Under the pieces are notes generated by a model. It saw nothing but the letters and a program-made list of their open reading frames with translations, searched no databases and was not told the DNA's origin. From assembly GCA_023213315.1 (NCBI GenBank), contig JAKCPI010004300.1, forward strand, positions 124,001 to 188,000: a DNA stretch of 64,000 nucleotides. Direction: 5' to 3'. Origin of the DNA: Euborellia annulipes (Eukaryota > Arthropoda > Insecta > Dermaptera > Anisolabididae). The first letter of the stretch is position 1. Each line of letters opens with the position of its first letter. Shown piece by piece: positions 1 to 9,748 of the stretch. The position numbers and the translations under genes are program-made.

Positions 1-3000
1 TTGACTGCTGTATCAAGTTAAGCGGAATGCCTGATCTTACTCTCTCTTTTATGAATCCACGACTTTTCGATGACGTGAGCTTTCATCCCTGTGTCCGTTT
101 CAAAAGATGGGAGGTAAATAAGAATATTATTTTCTTTGAAAAAATATACATTATATATATAAATATATTTCTTTAGTCAGAACGAATTTTAAGCTTCATA
201 CCACCAGATGGAAATTTCCGTCTTATGTCTTATCACATTGGCGGAGGAGGTGTAGCTATTCCAATCCATGTCAGGCATAGTATCACCTTTCGGGAAGGAA
301 CCTCCGGAGGAGGCGGCTCAGGACGTATTGATATTGTCGTGTCACATCGACATGTTATAAGCAGAGTGGTAAAAGAATTTCAACAATACATTTTTATAAA
401 TTTATCTAAACTAATTGATGATTTTATTTTATATTTAGGTTGAAAATGTGGTGATTGAGATTCCAATGCCTCGCTCTGTACTCAATGTAACTGTAACGCC
501 AACACAGGGACGTTCTTCTTTTGATCCTGTCACTCGACTTCTAACTTGGGAGATTGGGCGCATTGAGTCACAGAATAAACTTCCTGGTCTTCGTGGAACG
601 GTAAAAAGACTTTCAATTTCTATTTTTCTTATATATTTAAATACATGTATATATCGCCTGCTGAGACTCATAGTGGCGAAAGTCCGAAATTCAACAATTA
701 GAGTAAAGGAGTTTGAAAGTTTTATAAATATATACATTTAAATAGCCGGGCAACGAATGAATAGGCCAGAATCAATAGCAAAGAATGGAAATATATTTTC
801 GCCACTTTGGCATTCAAAAGAGAACGTTTTCACTATGATTCCCAGCAGGCGATTATATATATATATATATATATATGAAAATTTATCTTCGCATACACCT
901 AGTCGCGGAAACCTTCAAGAACTTTATATAAATATATATATAAAGTTATGGAGAAAATAAACCAGATATTTTTTTCCACATCAGAATAATTTGTCAAATA
1001 TTTCGATTGACCAACGAAATCCATCCCCAGTACATCAAATTATACATATTGAGATGTAAGTTGTGGCTGTGCATCTTAAGTAAAGGAAGTATGGAAGCAG
1101 CTGCCTCTGCTTCCATATTTCCTTTAAATTATACATATGTGAAGCGATTTTTAAAATGATAAAAATTGAAGTGGGTCACTTTAGGGAAATTGTTTTTTAA
1201 AAGGAAGTATAACTAATTATATCATATATATATATATATATATATATAGTTTGAATATTAGGCTGGGATGAGTAGAGTAAAGGGGTTGGAGAGTAATAAC
1301 CAGCAAATTTATAGCTCCACCTGACGTCCTTTTATTTGGCAGATATTTCGATGCGTAGAACACACATCATCTTCAGTGCCGCGGGGATATAGTAGGTGGG
1401 CTTAGTCTATTTATATCAAATGCCTTAGGGGCGTTATACATAACGGAGGTGCCTTCTCTAAGCTGATGACCGCTCTGTGTCCATAGCAGAATTGATTAAT
1501 ATATATATATATATTTGTCAAATAAATTATTTTAATGTTGAAAGCAACCACGCTGGTTTATTTTCTCCCTAACTTTTACAAATCGTCCCAGCATACTTAA
1601 TTTCTTCTACTATATATATATTTATATAACCGGAGAATCTTTCTCTTCATATACATATATTATATATATACACTGAGGTGCAAAAAAGTGGAACACTTTG
1701 TTTCTTCTTAAACAGACCTATTCTAATCTCTCTTAATGATACTGAAATTTATTAAACATTTAATCTGAAATAATTTATACATTTCTAAGTAAATTTAACA
1801 CAAATCCATATCAATAATTACTATTTAAATAAAACAAAGACAAAAAATGTCAAAATTTTTTTTATTATCGCCAAATTTCTAAAATTTTAAAATTATCTTT
1901 CCATTTCAGTTTTTCTCTGTCTATTTCATTGGAAATTCTTATAAAAACAAATTTTCGAATTAATATCCAACAAAACATATCGAGATTATGTTGTTTTGTC
2001 CCTCAAATTGAAAATCGACATATTTTTCTTTATTATATTTAATTGAATTAAATTGATTAAAATGATTTATATTTGTGTTAAATTCACTTAGAAATGTATA
2101 AGATATTTCATATTAAATGTTTTTTTTAATTAGAGTATCATTAAGATAGATTATAACAGGGTCTTCTTCACTCAGGGGCTCACTTCTAGTGAGTACGTGG
2201 ATGGCGACCACGAGTTACCCGAGCTAAGGTTGGCATTTCTTCCTTTCCTTTATGTCAGCCTTTTTCCCATTTTACATGTAAGCGTCAGGCCGCGGGACGG
2301 GTCGGCTTGCTTTTCTCTCGGTCTCATATTTCTTTATAAATTAATTTTGCCGACCCCACATAGGTAGAAGGCTAAGACAGTAGTAGAACAGGGTCTTCTT
2401 AAGAAGAAACAAAGTGTTCCACTTTTTTGCACCACAGTGTTAGATATATATATATATATATATAATTTTTATATATGTATGGAGAAAGATTTGTATAAAT
2501 ATATATTTTTAAGACTACTTCCAGAATGAATCCTACTATTAATCTGTAGGGATATAAAGAATTAAAATTGAATTTTTCATAAGATTAAAGAATTAAAATA
2601 TTATGGAAAAAAAATTTTAATTCAGTTGAATGTTTTAATTTCATACCAATATTACTTTCTCTTATATTTTATTACCAATATAATTTTTCACTGGATCATA
2701 TACATATAGAAGGGAACGGAGAATAAAACCATCATATAATGGATGCCTCTCACATCAATTTAATTAGTAGATATTTCGACCGGCATCACGCCTGGTCATC
2801 ATCAGTACAAAAAAAAAAAATGATTTTTTGGAGAGCCCGTGACAATCAATATGTTAAAAAATATTTTCTTAAAAATTCAGAGTAGCAGGGGACTGATGCC
2901 AGCACGAGCGAACGTTTTTACGAATTAAATTGATGTGAGAGGTGTCCAATATATATATATATGTCCAATTATTTTATTCTCTGATTCCTTCTACCAATAT

Positions 3001-3435
3001 TTTTTATTTTAATTGTTTTAGATTAATCTTCAGGCTGGAGTGTCTTCAGTTGAGGCAAATCCTGCTATCAATGTGAGTATAATCATATATATACCAGTAT
3101 ATATTATATTATTACCGGGACCCGTTAAGTATGTCTGCGGCCCTCATTGTATATATATTGTGTAATTAAGGAACAGGAAGTGGTATTAATAGATTTTATA
3201 AAAAAAATTCTTTGGTGCCGTAACGAAATATTTTTATTATTATAACAGATTTCTACTATTATTTTTTTTTAACAAGTATTTTTTTTTTTACCTTTTCTAG
3301 GTGCAATTCACAATTAGCCAACTCGCACTCTCCGGACTCAAAGTCAATCGACTAGATATGTATGGTGAAAAATATAAACCATTTAAAGGCGTTAAATATA
3401 TTACAAAAGCTGGTCGTTATCAAATTCGTATGTGA
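1..3435 (+). CDS. AP3M1: AP-3 complex subunit mu, C-terminal half (partial, five exons)
   Basis: Medium subunit of the AP-3 clathrin-adaptor complex, which sorts cargo with YXXphi signals from endosomes/trans-Golgi to lysosomes and related organelles. Coding exons read as 3-113, 177-368, 439-600, 3022-3072 and 3301-3435, all with GT-AG borders and phase-0 introns; they join into 216 residues plus a TGA stop. Seen directly: LSGMPDLTLSFMNPR and FHPCVRFKRWE in the first exon, SFIPPDGNFRLMSYH in the second, LNVTVTPTQG and FDPVTRLLTWEIG in the third, and SGLKVNRLDMYGEKYKPFKG near the end, all hallmarks of the mu homology domain of AP-3 mu. The N-terminal longin half lies left of the window. Intron 3 is about 2.4 kb and packed with repeats. 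A glycine-rich insert (SGGGGSG) in exon 2 lengthens a loop. A possible poly(A) signal is at 3981. Family assignment is very secure; I cannot tell M1 from M2 paralogues, and arthropods usually have one gene. Confidence 0.95.
1338..1380 (-). ncRNA. Hammerhead-ribozyme-like motif (intron 3 of AP3M)
   Basis: Read on the minus strand the order is GGCA, CTGAAGA, a hairpin with six paired bases (GATGTG with CGCATC, loop TGTTCTA), GAAA, TATC, TGCC. This is the type-I hammerhead layout: stem I is GGCA/TGCC, stem II the hairpin, and stem III only the self-complementary ATAT. It is followed by AAATAAAA. Stem I differs from the other copies in the window yet still pairs, which is good evidence for structure. 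Activity is inferred, not shown. Confidence 0.65.
1671..2439. mobile_element. Non-autonomous Tc1/mariner-type element, copy 1
   Basis: Terminal inverted repeats of about 40 bp start CACTGAGGTGCAAAAAAGTG on the left and, read inward from the right, CACTGTGGTGCAAAAAAGTG, next to TA dinucleotides. The body is AT-rich and has no transposase frame. A second, diverged copy lies at 12933-13666. The element sits in intron 3 of the AP-3 mu gene and carries a later SINE insertion at 2169-2387. Confidence 0.75.
2169..2387 (-). repeat. SINE-like repeat, family 4, with 13-bp target duplication
   Basis: A 219-bp repeat bounded by identical 13-bp direct repeats (ACAGGGTCTTCTT at 2156-2168 and 2388-2400). 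The same family occurs near 36575-36750 and 43230-43600, recognised by GTGGATGGCGACCACGAGTT and by a GTGGGGTCGGCAAAATTAATT-like tail. The clean target duplication shows insertion into the Tc1/mariner-type element. I did not find clear A and B boxes. Confidence 0.7.
2711..2993. mobile_element. Inverted-arm element with hammerhead-like motif
   Basis: Two arms (about 2711-2768 and 2929-2993) are inverted copies: GGATGCCTCTCACATCAATT on the left against TTGATGTGAGAGGTGTCC on the right, continuing into TATTTTATTCTC. A good hammerhead-like core lies in the left arm on the minus strand (2767-2808) and a decayed one (CTGATGC...GAACG) in the right arm on the plus strand, so two motifs point outward from a short centre. 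The layout matches the element at 6264-7124. Confidence 0.65.
2767..2808 (-). ncRNA. Hammerhead-ribozyme-like motif
   Basis: Minus-strand reading: GTA, CTGATGA, stem II built by GACC with GGTC and GGC with GCC around loop GTGAT, then GAAA, TATC, TAC. The core is fully canonical (CUGAUGA and GAAA), and stem I is a 3-bp GTA/TAC helix. AATTAAAT follows. Confidence 0.65.
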
Positions 3436-4120
3436 TTTTGGGAAAACAGAGAAGTTATTCATTATTAGGAAATTTCTCTCTATTTCATATTAATCCAATG
3501 GACATTTATATTATTCAAAAAAATTAAGTAAAATAATTTCTTTAATACCTAAAAAATGTTTACTCATTGCTGGACATCATAAGCTCTCCACGAGAAAAAA
3601 CTTCGATTGGTATTGAATATTTTTTCTCCTATTAAAAAAATTTAATAACAGGTCCATTCTATTCCATAGTGGAGATTTCTGTTATTATTTACATGATATA
3701 CATAGTGGGAAAAATTCATAGATCAATTATTTTTCTCTTTATGCAATCATTCCTTTATTGGGTTCAGCGGTAGTCACATTAATGATTTATTAATAATTTC
3801 AAAATAATCTTTTATATTGTGTCTTGTCTAACTTCATTTTCAATTGTAAAAGTTCTTCAAGACTGGTAATCTTTTTATACTGTTTAATTCATCATATATT
3901 TAAAAACTTGTTGAATATAAATATATTTATTTTTTATTAAGTACCGACTACTGGTATTTATCATCTAAGTTACAAAAAGAAATAAAGTGTTTTATAAAAG
4001 GAACTTTTATTATATAAAACAAAGCTTAAAAATAAACCATTCATTTATACTTTTTAATAAAAAAACTTAATATTGACTTTAAACCCACAAAACCAAAAAC
4101 AAATGTAAATATTTTAAGAT
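3436..4120. other. AT-rich 3' flank of AP3M
   Basis: Holds the likely 3' untranslated region (AATAAA at 3981) and AT-rich sequence. No other gene or clear element seen. Confidence 0.4.
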
Positions 4121-4127
4121 AACAAAT

Positions 4128-4215
4128 TTGCAATTTGATTGGACAAAAATTGCATCCCCTGGAGTCGAACTAGGACCTTCACGCTTTCGCGACGGGCGGA
4201 AGAGCTTTATCCTAG
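4128..4215 (-). repeat. tRNA-derived SINE head, family 2
   Basis: The minus strand reads GGGCCGGCGACCTAGG, then CGAAAGCGTGAAGGTCCTAG and a B-box-like TAGTTCGACTCC, ending GGGGATGCAATTTTTGTCC. A better preserved copy is at 10040-10140 with GGTTCGACTCC. The tRNA cloverleaf is not intact, so I take both as SINEs, not tRNA genes. Confidence 0.6.
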
Positions 4216-4534
4216 GTCGCCGGCCCAATAAACACAAACTTTTGGGCAGCAATTATTTCAAAAGTAAAATATATAATAATATATATATATATCATCTCGC
4301 AAATTATCTTCTAGGAGGATGAATCCAACATTGGGATGAATCTTTGTTTCTGAAGACGCGGCCTGCGTGTCAGTCCAGGATTTTTTCTTTTCTAACGGGA
4401 ACAGATTCATACTCCTCTGATCATATTTAATTTAGGAAAAATAATACCGGTATAATATTATTAAAAGTATTAAAGATATAACTCATTCTGATTCTCATTC
4501 TATATATATATATATATAAAAATCATTCTGTATT

Positions 4535-4870
4535 TAAGCAATTTGGATACGAAATGGCTTAAATAAGAATGCCTAGATCCCCAATAGATATATTTACAAA
4601 TAACAGGTATCGTAAAACGGCCGGATCTGGGGGGGGGGGGGGGGGCAGTGGGTGCATTTGCCCCGGGCGGCAGATATCAGGGGGCGGCAATTAAAGAAAG
4701 ATTTACTGAAAAAAAAAGGTAAAATGATATGAATTTTGTATAGAAAATTTTAAGAAAGGGGCGGCCAATTAAATTTTGCCCCCCCCCCCCTAAAAAATCT
4801 AGTTCCGGCCCTGTCGTAAAAAGTCTTAAATGGCCTCAAATGCAAAAAAAAAACCTTAAACAAATTTAAA
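4535..4870 (+). repeat. SINE family 1 body, split by a hAT element
   Basis: The sequence GGATACGAAATGGCTTAAAT through AAAGTCTTAAATGGCCTCAA and an A-rich end matches the body of the complete copy at 20764-21020. It is interrupted at 4618-4813. Confidence 0.65.
4618..4813. mobile_element. hAT-type short element with 8-bp target duplication
   Basis: The 196-bp insert begins CGGCCGGATC and ends GTTCCGGCCCTG, with long G and C runs inside. It is flanked by the 8-bp direct repeat TCGTAAAA (4610-4617 and 4814-4821), the target size of hAT transposons, and splits a SINE. No transposase. Confidence 0.8.
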
Positions 4871-6355
4871 AAAATAAAAATGTTATTAAATAGGAACCGG
4901 TTTTATACTAATTTACATATTTTTACTAAATTATAAAAAAAAAAACATCCCCTTTTCTTGTTTTCTTTGCATCGAATTGATTAAAAGTAAATAATATTTA
5001 AGTTATATTATATATTTAATAAGACTGCGAATATGTTTTTTGTTGGTGGGCCAATCTGACTAGTTATAAAATTGAATACTAATATCTTATTCAAATTTAT
5101 AGACCTCGAAAAATATTTAACTTTAGTTATACCTTTAAATCATCTAGTAATTGAACATTATTTAAATTCTTTTAATTAAAAAAATTTTTTTAAGTAGTTA
5201 AAATAATTATTATTTATTTACTTCAGAGTTTCGTTTATTTAAATTTTGGCTCTTTAGGTGTATTGCAAGTAATTGAACAAACCTTTATATCAACAACTAG
5301 TTAAATCATTTCTTTTATAAAAAAAAATTATTTTCCTCCTTTAATTTATTAAATATTTCATTTAAATTCAAAATAGACCCAATTAATTAATTTTTTATTT
5401 TAATTTTTTTTTAGTGTATTTCATCAAGTAATTGAATCAACCTGTATCTGCCAACTCACACGCGACGTTTGCTTTGCCTCCTTTGTCATGTGTTCTACAA
5501 ATATTAAAGGTATTTATTATTTATTTTGCATTTCACCCTTTCATATTTTAATTAGAAAGCTTTCTATTAGTTTATTAATTTCTTAATTAATACTATCTCG
5601 CCACTAAACCCATTCTATTAACATTGAATGTCACTCACTCACTTCCTAGGTTATGATTCGATTTTATTTTCACTTTATTTTATATTTTCACCTATTTAAA
5701 AGCCTTTCTAATTTTATTAACACGGTAAAAATGATCTAAATAAATTATTAAATAATAAATTTTAATAGATTATTATTATTTAAATTATTTCCTATAATAG
5801 TTGAATTCTACTCACTTATAATTTTATACTCAATCAATATTGATTATAAAATTATAACATTTTATTAAATTTGGACTTGGAATTTAATATTCATTTTCCT
5901 TTTAGATAGCTTGACTTTAATTTTTATAAATATTAAAATGTCATTTTTACTAAATTTTTTTACCTATATCATTTTGTCTTTTGTTTTATTATTTCACTTT
6001 CATTATGAATTTATTTAAATTTTAAAATCAATCAATAATAAAGCTGATTTAATAATTTTAATATTTCAAATTATGTCATTTCATCTATATGTTTTTCCAA
6101 ATAACTCTCTATTCGATTTTTGTTTTATGTGTATATATATATATTCCTTCTCCTTGTTTAAAAATAGCTATATATCACCAAATTGTAGACCATCACCCTT
6201 TTTCACATTTTAAATGAAAAATTTCTTTTAAAGAATCTTTATAAAAAAAACAATAGGTCTATCGAAACTCCTCAAACGCTAATTTTTCGGCAAGGGTGAG
6301 GATGGGGAAAAAACAAAATAAAATTATTTATAATTTTCCCCAAATGAGTTTATTA

Positions 6356-6399
6356 TCCTGATATTTCGAAGGCACAAAAGGCTCTTCTTCTTCAGAGGA
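6356..6399 (-). ncRNA. Hammerhead-ribozyme-like motif, left arm
   Basis: Minus strand: TCCT, CTGAAGA, hairpin with GAAG/CTTC and GC/GC, GAAA, TATC, AGGA, then TAATAAAC. Stem I is TCCT/AGGA. Mirror copy at 6950-6992. Confidence 0.6.
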
Positions 6400-6949
6400 A
6401 GCTGAAAATAATTACAATGTTACCAGAATATTTTTTTTTACAATAGTTTAACATAAAAGGCATTGTTATACCTCATATAACACTCTGCTAACATTACAAT
6501 GACAGCCAAGATTTTTTGCATAAACAAAGCCATTTGACCTCGGTTACTCGAGTGGACATTCTGATTTAGGTAATAATTGCAATTTTTTACACTCTTTGAG
6601 AAACCAAAGTCTGTTAGTAAATTTTATATATTTGTTCGTGAGGCAGATAATTTTTCTTTGTAGATGCGTTACCTTGTTGCTGCTCGTTGTTGACTGCATA
6701 GCTCGTATATATTGATTGAAGTTTAATGAGTGATGCCGAGAGAAATGTAGACCGAAACTCCTCAAACGCTAATTTTTCGGCAAGGGTGCAGTCCACTCGA
6801 GTAACCGAGGTCAAATGGCTTTGTTTATGCAAAAATCTTGGCTGTCATTGTAATGTTAGCAGAGTGTTATATGAGGTATAACAATGCCTTTTATGTTAAA
6901 CTATTGTAAAAAAAAAAATATTCTGGTAACATTGTAATTATTTTCAGCT

Positions 6950-6992
6950 TCCTCTGAAGAAGAAGAGCCTTTGTGCCTTCGAAATATCAGGA
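6950..6992 (+). ncRNA. Hammerhead-ribozyme-like motif, right arm
   Basis: Same structure as its mirror at 6356-6399: TCCT, CTGAAGA, GAAG...CTTC hairpin, GAAATATC, AGGA, then TAATAAAC. The two motifs are in inverted orientation about 550 bases apart. Confidence 0.6.
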
Positions 6993-7335
6993 TAATAAAC
7001 TCATTTGGGGAAAATTATAAATAATTTTATTTTGTTTTTTCCCCATCCTGCACCCTTGCCGAAAAATTAGCGTTTGAGGAGTTTCGGTCTACATTTCTCT
7101 CGGCATCACTCATTAAACTTCAATCAATAGGTCTATCTTATGGAATCTATTATCTTTTTTCACTTGAGTTTTGATTAAAAATAGCCACTTCGATCCAAAA
7201 ATTTGCTTATATATATATAAAGTAAACTAATATATTCTAACACTTTTTTTATATTTGCGTAATTAGAATTCTTTGCGTTAATATTATCAAAATTATCTAA
7301 TGGAATTATAGAAAATTATTTTTTTCTTTTTACAG

Positions 7336-7408
7336 GAATTCGTCGATCGGCCTGAAGATCAACACTTCCTATTTGTCGTATCTCAACTCATTTCTCTGGC
7401 TCCATTTG
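7336..7408 (+). pseudogene. Exon-like module X, copy 1
   Basis: A 73-nt segment starts after TTTTTACAG and ends before GTGAGTAATC, so it has a good splice acceptor and donor. It begins GAATTCGTCGATCGGCC and reads EFVDRPEDQHFLFVVSQL in the frame that stays open. Homologous modules lie on the minus strand at 26393-26466, 25443-25555, 24549-24616 and 23657-23766. Copies differ in length by amounts that are not multiples of three (73, 74, 68, 113, 110), so they cannot all encode the same frame. I do not recognise the protein. Most likely decayed exons of a duplicated gene or element. Confidence 0.45.
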
Positions 7409-7693
7409 GTGAGTAATCTAATCATTTTATTTTTTTTCTTAAAAGATAGTATTTTTGTTTTAAGAATGAATAGCATCCGGGATAGGGGAAGAGATTGGGT
7501 GATTATATAAATATATAATCTGTTTTTGTCATAAATTAATTTAATGTCATTTGAAATTGTTTATTAACTGTTTTTAAATATAATAAAACAGACTTAACAG
7601 GAAATTACTTTCAATCAGTAAAAATAGCTAGATAATAATTGTAATATTGTAACAACATTGTGTTTCTTCAACTCATATTGTTTATAATTTCAG

Positions 7694-7735
7694 CCGCTGA
7701 TGAGGGATCGCTGTTAATGCATCCGAAATATACGG
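7694..7735 (+). ncRNA. Hammerhead-ribozyme-like motif, canonical core
   Basis: Order: CCG, CTGATGA, stem II (GGAT/ATCC and GC/GC, loop TGTTAAT), GAAA, TATA, CGG, then AAAATAAAAC. The core is fully canonical, stem I is CCG/CGG, and the predicted cleavage triplet is ATA. It lies just downstream of module X and upstream of the first Gag-like fragment, in its own short insert. Confidence 0.65.
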
Positions 7736-7796
7736 AAAATAAAACTCACCAACTTGATTTTTATTTATTGCCAAAATCATAGCAATTCTACACCCT

Positions 7797-7880
7797 CCTA
7801 CAATACGAATCTTATCTGAGCGCGAAATCGAGGTTGACCAAGTCTTTGAGAATCTCGACCTCGAACACGGAGCCTTTTGG
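7797..7880 (+). repeat. Module E, copy 1
   Basis: A conserved stretch containing AATCTTATCTGAGCGCGAAAT and GAGAATCTCGACCTCGA about 90 bases ahead of the Gag-like fragment. Copies on the minus strand at 16130-16205 and 20390-20480, and diverged ones at 14752-14800 and 17295-17345, keep the same place relative to their Gag fragments. One frame reads SEREIEVDQVFENLDLEHG, but no copy is a clear exon. Confidence 0.5.
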
Positions 7881-7968
7881 AATTTATGTATACACTTTTA
7901 AATGGGAAAATAAGCTAGGAAATAGATAATTATGACTATTTAATTAATTCTTTTTTATTTTGTTTCAG

Positions 7969-8174
7969 AATCAGCATTGTGCAGTAACCTGGCTATCAAG
8001 AAGGCGAAATTTAATTTCGTGGCGGCCGGCCTCGAGACCAAATACCCAACTAAAGTCGACGAACTCATCATCAACCCATCTAGCTACGAACCATACAAGA
8101 AGAAGAAAGAGGCTCTCCCTCACTGTCTGCCAGGGAACGAGGATACGGCAACTCCCTCAGCTCAAACAAATTAA
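7969..8174 (+). pseudogene. Gag-like fragment (Ty3/Gypsy type), copy 1
   Basis: After TTTTGTTTCAG the frame reads CSNLAIKKAKFNFVAAGLE and then KYPTKVDELIINPSSYEPYK before a TAA. The pattern KFNFVAA.LE.KY..E...I.NP....PY is that of the N-terminal domain of arthropod Ty3/Gypsy Gag. About 65 residues, no ATG, so it is a fragment. A conserved stem-loop follows at 8224-8280. A stop earlier than in its sister copies shows decay. Identification is by motif memory only. Confidence 0.55.
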
Positions 8175-8223
8175 TATGCCCGTGAGTGAACATCAAATAG
8201 AAAAATTATCTATTCATATGTAG

Positions 8224-8280
8224 GAATGAAAAGACATTTAAAGTATCACATAATATTTTAAATGTCTTATCATTCTTATT
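8224..8280 (+). repeat. Stem-loop following Gag-like fragments
   Basis: GGAATGAAAAGACATTTAAA pairs with TTTAAATGTCTTATCATTC across an AT-rich loop. The same stem-loop follows the Gag-like copies at 15745-15810, 16905-16935 (part), 19195-19245 and 23125-23185; half of it remains at 14310-14345. Confidence 0.6.
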
Positions 8281-8546
8281 TACTATATATACTATATATA
8301 TATATATATATATATATATTTCTATAGACTTTCTCTTACATTTTCTCTAATTTCTTTTTTTAAAAAAGGACTTTTATACCATTTTTTTTCATTGGTTTTC
8401 ATTTCAATTTTTTTGTTTACCTATATAACTAATATTTTAACCAGCCACCTGTAGATTCTTTGCTTATAATTTGATTTTTTTCTATTTTTAATTAATTTTT
8501 GACTGAAACATTCAAAATGATCTTTTTTGCCCACATCCTGAATATA

Positions 8547-8577
<31 letters not shown>

Positions 8578-8582
8578 AATTT

Positions 8583-8693
8583 ATTTACCCATCTATGAAC
8601 GTTTAGATAAAAATAAGTTATTTATTTATAAATTTTTCAATATTAACATACCTCTTAAAAAAATATTTCTTCCGTTTGTAAAGGCTTAAATTA
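8583..8693 (+). repeat. Direct repeat, copy 1 (partner 10603-10705)
   Basis: CCATCTATGAACGTTTAGAT and the next 85 bases recur almost unchanged 2 kb downstream. No coding frame of note. Confidence 0.7.
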
Positions 8694-8756
8694 AAAATTA
8701 ATTAAAATTTAATTATTAATATTTTAGAATAAGAAATAGATTCTATATTAATACAA

Positions 8757-8955
8757 ATTCAAAACTCCACCAAGACGCTGTCTTTTCGGCTAGGATGTGG
8801 AGAGGGTTTTTTATTTTTCCCAAATGAGTTTTATTCCTAATATTTCAAAGGCACAAAGGGTCTTCTTCTTCAGGGGAAACTCACATTACACTCCGTCAAC
8901 ATTACAATTACAGCAAAGTTTTTTTTTTGCATCAAGAAAGCCATTTGATCTCGAT
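8757..8955 (-). mobile_element. Single arm of the Penelope-like family, decayed
   Basis: Matches one arm of the 6264-7124 element, with a hammerhead-like motif at 8835-8877 (CTGAAGA, hairpin, GAAATATT) whose stem I has one mismatch. Truncated at both ends. Confidence 0.6.
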
Positions 8956-9128
8956 AACTAACTATATTAATACTTTTTATCGGGGCGAAAATTGCTGATG
9001 ACAATAATCTGTTAAATAATAATATTAATACTCTAATTAATAAAATACTTTGATTTTTAATAATAATTTTGATAATTGGAGGTTGTAAGAGGATCATATG
9101 CAATTAAATTCCTTTTATTTTGTTTCAG

Positions 9129-9283
9129 AATGAGCATTGTCAGTTACCTGGCTAGAAGGCTCAAGAAGGCGAAATTTAATTTCGTGGCGGCCGACCTCGA
9201 GACCAAATACGCAACTGAAATCGAAGACCCCAGATCATCCCACCTGCACCAGAAGCTGAAAGGAACATCTCCAGCTACATTCA
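9129..9283 (+). pseudogene. Gag-like fragment, copy 2, joined to a module X donor
   Basis: Starts after TTTTGTTTCAG with an ATG and reads MSIVSYLARRLKKAKFNFVA, then DLETKYATEIED. After about 130 bases it passes into ACATCTCCAGCTACATTCA with a GTGAGT donor, which is the 3' end of the X module at 23657. The unit is therefore a fusion of two modules, with both acceptor and donor. Following intron sequence (to about 9410) matches the minus strand of 23560-23655. Confidence 0.5.
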
Positions 9284-9612
9284 GTGAGTTAATCTAAATA
9301 TATTATTTCATTTTTCCTCTTATAAGCTAGGATTTCAGTTTTTAAGAAATTTTAGTAGTATACTACTTACTGGGGAAGGAACTGGTGGTTTTATAAATAA
9401 ATATTAAAAAAATATAATTAATATTTATTAAATTATACAGCTGAAAAAGATAAGGATGCAGTCGAGGGTCGAACCACGGATCTGGGGGATTTGTGGTGCA
9501 TTTCTTGTCAAAATAAAACCATTTTTTTTAAGGACTTTTTTCATTATTTACTATAATTTTAAGCCTTTTTGACACATTTTTATGTAATTAATGAATAATT
9601 TTATCTTTATAG

Positions 9613-9748
9613 GCTGCTACTATTTTATCAGAAACCAACCCGTCATCTGAGAATGAAAACGCTTCAGCGATCGAATCAGTGCATCGATTGGCTTAAACTT
9701 CCAATGATTGAAAGTACACTCAATATTGCATCTAATTTATATGGAAAG
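9613..9748 (+). CDS. Isolated exon-like segment, possibly perilipin-type PAT domain
   Basis: Bounded by TTATCTTTATAG and GTAAAT, 136 nt. One frame is open throughout and contains QRSNQCIDWLKLPMIES and TLNIASNLYGK. The LPMIES...A.NLYGK pattern resembles the start of the PAT domain of arthropod perilipins (lipid-droplet coat proteins). I found no convincing partner exons on either side. It may be one exon of a gene broken by the surrounding duplications, or a chance frame. Confidence 0.3.

Larger units (their letters stand above)
6264..7124. mobile_element. Penelope-like inverted-pair element with two hammerhead motifs and a 13-bp target duplication
   Basis: Two long inverted arms (about 6264-6556 and 6793-7100) are almost identical. 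Each carries AAACTCCTCAAACGCTAATT at its outer end and the same hammerhead-like motif. The short spacer carries a further copy of the outer-end sequence at about 6751. The whole is bounded by direct repeats CAATAGGTCTATC (6251-6263, 7125-7137). The paralogous minus-strand copy of this region has a single target (26664-26676) and no insert. Single arms of the same family occur at 8757-8955, 20590-20763 with 21021-21065, and 23245-23478. No reverse transcriptase remains, so the Penelope link rests on the ribozyme and the inverted-pair layout. Confidence 0.75.
5250..7440 (+). repeat. Left copy of a segmental inverted duplication
   Basis: This stretch, without the insert at 6264-7124, matches the minus strand of 26375-27690 nearly throughout. 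Shared landmarks are CAAGTAATTGAATCAACC (5430), the AT-rich 5.5-6.2 kb run, the insertion target at 6251-6263, and the exon-like module at 7336-7408. The pair defines the outer arms of a broken palindrome covering about 22 kb. 4870-5250 holds only AT-rich sequence. Confidence 0.8.

Noticed and set aside
853..874. Many (TA)n runs (853, 1226, 2444, 8293, 16321, 25328 and others) as possible regulatory sites
   Set aside because: Ordinary microsatellites in AT-rich DNA; several are just TA targets of Tc1/mariner elements.
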